Source: Thermodesulfovibrio sp. (GTDB lineage: Bacteria; Nitrospirota; Thermodesulfovibrionia; Thermodesulfovibrionales; JdFR-85). Taken from it: DNA of 25,572 nt. Position 1 is the first letter of the stretch; every line of letters starts with the position of its first letter. The notes beneath the pieces were generated by a model, which worked only from the letters and a program-made list of their open reading frames with translations, was not told where the DNA came from and ran no database searches. The translations under genes were made by a program, and so were the position numbers. Below are positions 22,518 through 25,572 of this stretch, piece by piece. The DNA lies in assembly GCA_027050975.1 (NCBI GenBank), contig JALUAR010000029.1, positions 1 through 25,572 of the forward strand, in the 5' to 3' direction.

Positions 22518-23585
22518 TTACACCTCCACCACGGTATCATCACCTATCATCAGCCTGTAGGCCTTGTGCTGTGACCTGTTTTTTACAACCCTTGCACCTC
22601 GGCCGATGAGGCTGTCCTCAAGTCTCTCTATTCCCTGAATAACCGCATTATCAAGAATCACGGCGTGTTCAATTACGGAATCCCTGATCTCCACTCCTTC
22701 ACCTATGCTTGTATAAGGACCAATAAATGAGTTCTCTATTACCGTATTGCGTCCGATCTTTATAGGTCCACGAAGGCGGGAATTCTTTATTTTAGTACCA
22801 CTCATTATATCGACTCTGCCCACTATATCAGAAGCAGCATCCACCCTGCCCTTTATTGATGTGGTGATATATTCATCAAGGACAATGGTATTTGCCTGGA
22901 GAAGGTCATCCTTCTTTCCTGTGTCAAGCCACCAGCCGTCAAGAATTTCACTTTTTACGGTATATCCCATATTAATCAGTTCCTGAATGGCATCGGTTAT
23001 CTCAAGCTCCCCCCTCCTTGAGGGTTTTATTCTTGCAATGGCCTCGTGGATTCTATTTGAGAAAATATAAACACCTACAAGGGCAAGATTCGACGGTGGA
23101 CGGGAAGGCTTTTCTATGAGTCTTTTTATGCTTCCGTCTTTCTTCAGCTCTGCAACCCCGAACTGTTTGGGATTATCCACCTCTTTCAGATAGATAAGGG
23201 CATCCGGCCTCTCTGTTTCAAACCTCTTTCTTGCTCCCTTTACCCCGTACCGCAGGAGGTTATCTCCAAGATACATCACAAAGTTACTTTCTCCAAGGAA
23301 ATCCCTAGCAGTTACCACTGCATGGGCAAGGCCCAGAGGCTCTTCCTGGAGAATGTACTTAATCTTTACCCCCCATCTCCTGCCTGTGCCAAGATATCTC
23401 CTTACCTCCTCACCTGTTTCCGGAGAAATAATAACACCAACATCCCGTATCTCTGCCTCGGCAATATGGTCCAGAACATACCCCAGAATGGGTTTGCCGG
23501 CAACAGGAACAAGCTGCTTTGCCATGGTATGGGTGAGAGGTCTGAGTCTCGTGCCCTTCCCTCCGCTGAGAATCAAAGCCTTCAT
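22518..23585 (-). CDS. rfbA: Glucose-1-phosphate thymidylyltransferase, long form
   Basis: This is the first step of dTDP-rhamnose synthesis, making dTDP-glucose from dTTP and glucose-1-phosphate. The 355-residue protein has the nucleotidyl-transfer motif LSGGKGTRLRPLT (6-18), KQLVPVAGKPI, YLGDN, IEKPSRPPSN and WWLDTGKKDDL. A C-terminal left-handed beta-helix of hexapeptide repeats (about 250-340: KIKNSRLRGPIKIGRNTVI and similar) is present in the long RmlA family and absent from short RmlA. GGAGG upstream places the start at ATG 23585, and a ten-codon extension to 23615 lacks support. It is the first gene of the rhamnose operon, with a weak minus-strand candidate promoter TCGAAA-N18-TATAAC at 23633-23662. 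Confidence 0.93.
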   Translation of the reverse strand: MKALILSGGKGTRLRPLTHTMAKQLVPVAGKPILGYVLDHIAEAEIRDVGVIISPETGEEVRRYLGTGRRWGVKIKYILQEEPLGLAHAVVTARDFLGESNFVMYLGDNLLRYGVKGARKRFETERPDALIYLKEVDNPKQFGVAELKKDGSIKRLIEKPSRPPSNLALVGVYIFSNRIHEAIARIKPSRRGELEITDAIQELINMGYTVKSEILDGWWLDTGKKDDLLQANTIVLDEYITTSIKGRVDAASDIVGRVDIMSGTKIKNSRLRGPIKIGRNTVIENSFIGPYTSIGEGVEIRDSVIEHAVILDNAVIQGIERLEDSLIGRGARVVKNRSQHKAYRLMIGDDTVVEV

Positions 23586-23631
23586 CTGTGCCTCCGAAGA
23601 ATAGGTCTCGGACATTGATCAGGTCTGGTTA

Positions 23632-23640
23632 TGTTATAAT
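23632..23640 (+). promoter_or_regulatory. Extended -10 element in the rfbA-lolA divergent region
   Basis: TGTTATAAT (23632-23640) is a perfect extended -10 box reading toward lolA. A transcript from about 23647 would have a 70-base leader that includes the hairpin at 23650-23680. The same bases read on the other strand give TATAAC, a possible -10 for rfbA, so the two divergent promoters may overlap. There is no clear -35 box on the plus strand. Confidence 0.45.
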
Positions 23641-23649
23641 TTTCAGATG

Positions 23650-23680
23650 AAAAGCCTTTCGATTTAAAGGTAAGGCTTTT
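23650..23680 (+). other. Hairpin in the lolA leader / rfbA upstream region
   Basis: AAAAGCCTT (23650-23658) and AAGGCTTTT (23672-23680) are perfect nine-base inverted repeats. An alternative inner pairing CCTTT (23655-23659) with AAAGG (23666-23670) is also possible. The right arm runs into T-rich sequence on the plus strand, as in a weak terminator or attenuator. No gene upstream on the plus strand needs a terminator, so a leader or operator role is possible but unproven. Confidence 0.45.
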
Positions 23681-23715
23681 CTTTCTATATTCACAACTTC
23701 GGATATTATAACTTA

Positions 23716-24342
23716 ATGCATATGCAAAAAAAAATTTTTATTTCCTGTATTTTCATCTTGATTCTTTTAATGCAGTCCTCCATGGTTATGGCATCCGGTC
23801 TGCTGGAGGAACTGTTAAACCGTTACAGGAAGATACAGACAATGGAGGGAGTGTTCCATCAAAGGACCTATTTCAGGGACATAGATGTGACAAAAACATA
23901 TAAAGGACATTTTTACCTGAAAAGACCAGATATGATGAAATGGATCTATACTGAATCCAGCACCGACGAGATCTACATAAAAGGCAGAGAGATAGTGTTG
24001 TTTCAGCCTGCGGAAAAACAGGCATTTGTTACGGATATCGCAAAGATGGGGCTTAAAAATTCTCCTCTTATGCTTTTGATGAACCTGGATTCCCTGAAAG
24101 AGGATTTTAATGTCATTGAAAAGAAAGATAGCATACTGCTCAGGCCGCTAAACAATATGGCAATTCAGGAGATTCGGCTCTTTGTAGACAACACCGAGGG
24201 ATTTATTAAAGGCTTCGTTATTACTGACACTCGCGGTAACAGCTCAGAGATAGAGCTTGGGAGTATAAAATACAACCCGAAACTTCCTCAAAACCTCTTC
24301 GACTTCAAACCACCTGATGATGTAACGATTATCAGGCAATAA
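23716..24342 (+). CDS. lolA: Outer-membrane lipoprotein carrier protein LolA
   Basis: This periplasmic chaperone receives lipoproteins from LolCDE and hands them to the outer membrane. The 208-residue protein has a signal peptide (hydrophobic core ISCIFILILLMQSSMVM, cut near MA-SG). The LolA fold follows: LLNRYRKIQTMEGVFHQRTYF, then GHFYLKRPDMMKWIYTES, DEIYIKGREIVLFQP and LFDFKPPDDV. The last is the usual C-terminal stretch. There is no lipobox cysteine, so it is a free periplasmic protein. Start is ATG 23716 or ATG 23722. No Shine-Dalgarno site is visible, and a TATTAT box ends six bases before the first ATG. tsaD follows five bases after the stop. Confidence 0.9.
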   Translation: MHMQKKIFISCIFILILLMQSSMVMASGLLEELLNRYRKIQTMEGVFHQRTYFRDIDVTKTYKGHFYLKRPDMMKWIYTESSTDEIYIKGREIVLFQPAEKQAFVTDIAKMGLKNSPLMLLMNLDSLKEDFNVIEKKDSILLRPLNNMAIQEIRLFVDNTEGFIKGFVITDTRGNSSEIELGSIKYNPKLPQNLFDFKPPDDVTIIRQ

Positions 24343-24347
24343 TACCA

Positions 24348-25349
24348 ATGTTAGTACTCGGCATAGATACATCATGTGATGATACTTCGGCCTCTGTGCT
24401 GAAGGATGGAAGGGTGATACTCTCGAATATCGTATCATCCCAGTCCGAAATTCACAGTAAATACGGAGGCATTGTGCCCGAACTCGCATCAAGACGACAT
24501 ATCGAGATGATCTGGCCTGTTGTAAGCGAAGCGTTAGAGCAGGCTGAGACAGCTCTTGACGAGATTGAAGGGATAGCAGTATGCTACGGACCTGGACTGA
24601 TAGGCTCCCTTCTGGTTGGCTGCTGCTTTGCCAAGGCTATTGCCTATGCAAAGGGAATTCCCCTGATCGGTGTAAATCATCTGGAAGGTCACCTCCTTTC
24701 CGTACTTCTTAACAGTCCTGCTCCTGATTTCCCCTTTCTCTCACTCATTGTATCAGGCGGACACACCTCGCTGGTCAGGGTAGACGGAGTGGGTCGGTAC
24801 AAAGAACTTGGCAGGACAAGGGATGACGCAGCAGGAGAGGCCTACGATAAGGTGGCAAAGCTTTTAGGGCTTGATTATCCTGGTGGACCTGTTATTGACA
24901 GACTGGCAAAAGAGGGTAATCCCGAGGCAGTGAACTTTCCCCGTCCCTATCTTCACGGCAGTTATGATTTCAGTTTCAGTGGTTTAAAGACTGCTGTAAG
25001 AAATCATATCCAATCAGTAAAGGATAGACTTGAAGAGGAAAGAGAAAATATCGCCGCATCCTTTCAAAGGGCAGTTATTGACGTATTGGTTAAAAAAACA
25101 GAGATCGCTGTAAAGAAAGAGAAGATCAAACGTGTGGCACTGTCCGGAGGTGTTGCAGCAAACAGTGAACTAAGAGAAAGGATGAAGGAGATGGGAGAGT
25201 CTCTCGGAATAGAGGTCTATCTGCCACCGTTGCAACTCTGCACTGATAACGCTGCAATGATAGCCCTCACGGGATATTTGCATCTAATGAGAAAGGAAAC
25301 CTCCGACCTGGACCTTACGGCAAAGGCAGTGCTGCCAATCGGCACATAA
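24348..25349 (+). CDS. tsaD: tRNA N6-adenosine threonylcarbamoyltransferase TsaD
   Basis: TsaD is the ASKHA-fold catalytic subunit that, with TsaB and TsaE, moves threonylcarbamoyl from TC-AMP to A37 of ANN-decoding tRNAs (t6A). The 333-residue protein has GIDTSCDDTSASV at the N-terminus, PELASRRH, GPGLIGSLLVG, the metal-binding His111 and His115 (NHLEGH), SGGHTSL, TRDDAAGEAYDKVAKLLGL, PGGPVID, SGGVAAN and the C-terminal CTDNAAMIA. The length is standard. It starts five bases after lolA without a clear ribosome-binding site and is probably translated from the lolA mRNA. Confidence 0.97.
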   Translation: MLVLGIDTSCDDTSASVLKDGRVILSNIVSSQSEIHSKYGGIVPELASRRHIEMIWPVVSEALEQAETALDEIEGIAVCYGPGLIGSLLVGCCFAKAIAYAKGIPLIGVNHLEGHLLSVLLNSPAPDFPFLSLIVSGGHTSLVRVDGVGRYKELGRTRDDAAGEAYDKVAKLLGLDYPGGPVIDRLAKEGNPEAVNFPRPYLHGSYDFSFSGLKTAVRNHIQSVKDRLEEERENIAASFQRAVIDVLVKKTEIAVKKEKIKRVALSGGVAANSELRERMKEMGESLGIEVYLPPLQLCTDNAAMIALTGYLHLMRKETSDLDLTAKAVLPIGT

Positions 25350-25396
25350 CAGCTTATTCTTATTCTGAATTCTTATGATAGCATACACCTTAAAAT

Positions 25397-25440
25397 AGGC
25401 TTTGTACCGGGTGATTACACATCTCAGTAAGCCCTTTTTT
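25397..25440 (+). terminator. Possible weak terminator after lolA-tsaD
   Basis: GGCTT (from 25398) can pair with AAGCC (25429-25433), and the right arm runs directly into six T (25435-25440). The loop is long, about 26 bases, so the hairpin is weak by usual standards. Its placement 50-90 bases after the tsaD stop makes it the best terminator candidate here. Confidence 0.3.
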
Positions 25441-25469
25441 AAAAATTGTGAAAACACGGACATTTTGCT

Positions 25470-25572
25470 TTGAAGCGAAGAAAATATCTGTATAACCAGT
25501 TGAAATCAAAGTATATTCTAATATTCTTAATGGACTTGATTATCTTGGAGATAGAACAGAAAATCCTGGATT
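25470..25572 (+). CDS. Possible start of a gene running off the right edge
   Basis: A plus-strand frame is open from 25452 to the end of the window. TTG at 25470 would give a start of MKRRKYLYNQLKSKY followed by a hydrophobic stretch, and ATG at 25530 would give MDLIILEIEQKILD. A basic start followed by a hydrophobic helix looks like a membrane protein N-terminus. Neither start has a good Shine-Dalgarno site (GGA at 25458-25460 is the best for the TTG). The fragment is too short to name, and the frame may be open by chance. Confidence 0.25.
   Translation, partial: MKRRKYLYNQLKSKYILIFLMDLIILEIEQKILD

Overview
The window looks like chromosome of a Gram-negative, flagellated and probably anaerobic bacterium. 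LolA implies an outer membrane. A chemoreceptor gene sits behind a near-perfect sigma-28 promoter, which implies flagellar motility. An oxygen-sensitive, ferredoxin-dependent indolepyruvate oxidoreductase implies anaerobic metabolism. The gene mix and moderate GC content would fit Nitrospirota/Thermodesulfovibrionia or a deltaproteobacterial lineage, but this is inference from gene content, not from a marker gene. No rRNA, tRNA, CRISPR array, prophage or intact insertion sequence was seen.

Layout. (1) 2-1359 (+): a sensor histidine kinase cut by the left edge and split by a -1 frameshift in a run of six A. (2) 1448-6274 (-): a tightly packed housekeeping operon, reading in transcription order NUDIX hydrolase, aspartate aminotransferase, era, bifunctional nuclease (DUF151), recO, hsp20 and a CDP-alcohol phosphatidyltransferase. 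(3) 6420-8534 (+): a methyl-accepting chemotaxis protein with a FliA-type promoter. (4) 8524-17490 (-): a nine-gene operon iorA-iorB-paaK-ACT protein-livK-livH-livM-livG-livF. It couples an arylpyruvate/arylacetyl-CoA module to a Liv-type ABC importer, with a strong hairpin between livK and livH. (5) 17731-19167 (+): a long class II aldolase-family protein. (6) 19164-23585 (-): the dTDP-rhamnose set rfbA-rfbC-rfbB-rfbD, followed by an unusual protein with a C-terminal J domain that seems to have its own promoter. (7) 23716-25349 (+): lolA-tsaD, then about 220 bases with a possible terminator and the possible start of a gene running off the right edge.

How the genes work together. In region 4, IorAB interconverts aryl-2-oxoacids and arylacetyl-CoA with ferredoxin. 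PaaK activates free arylacetates to CoA esters, the double-ACT protein probably senses an amino acid, and LivKHMGF probably imports the amino or aryl acid. The module could run as amino-acid oxidation or, as known in methanogens, as reductive aromatic amino acid synthesis from salvaged aryl acids. Region 6 makes dTDP-L-rhamnose for surface polysaccharide.

Several starts were moved inward from the longest open frame because of clear Shine-Dalgarno sites (livK, the aldolase, rfbB, rfbA). The most interesting points are the frameshifted kinase, the sigma-28 promoter, the operon-internal hairpin, the eight-lysine N-terminus of IorA, the J-domain chimera, and a set of genes without Shine-Dalgarno sites whose -10-like boxes lie 6-7 bases before the ATG (possible leaderless mRNAs).
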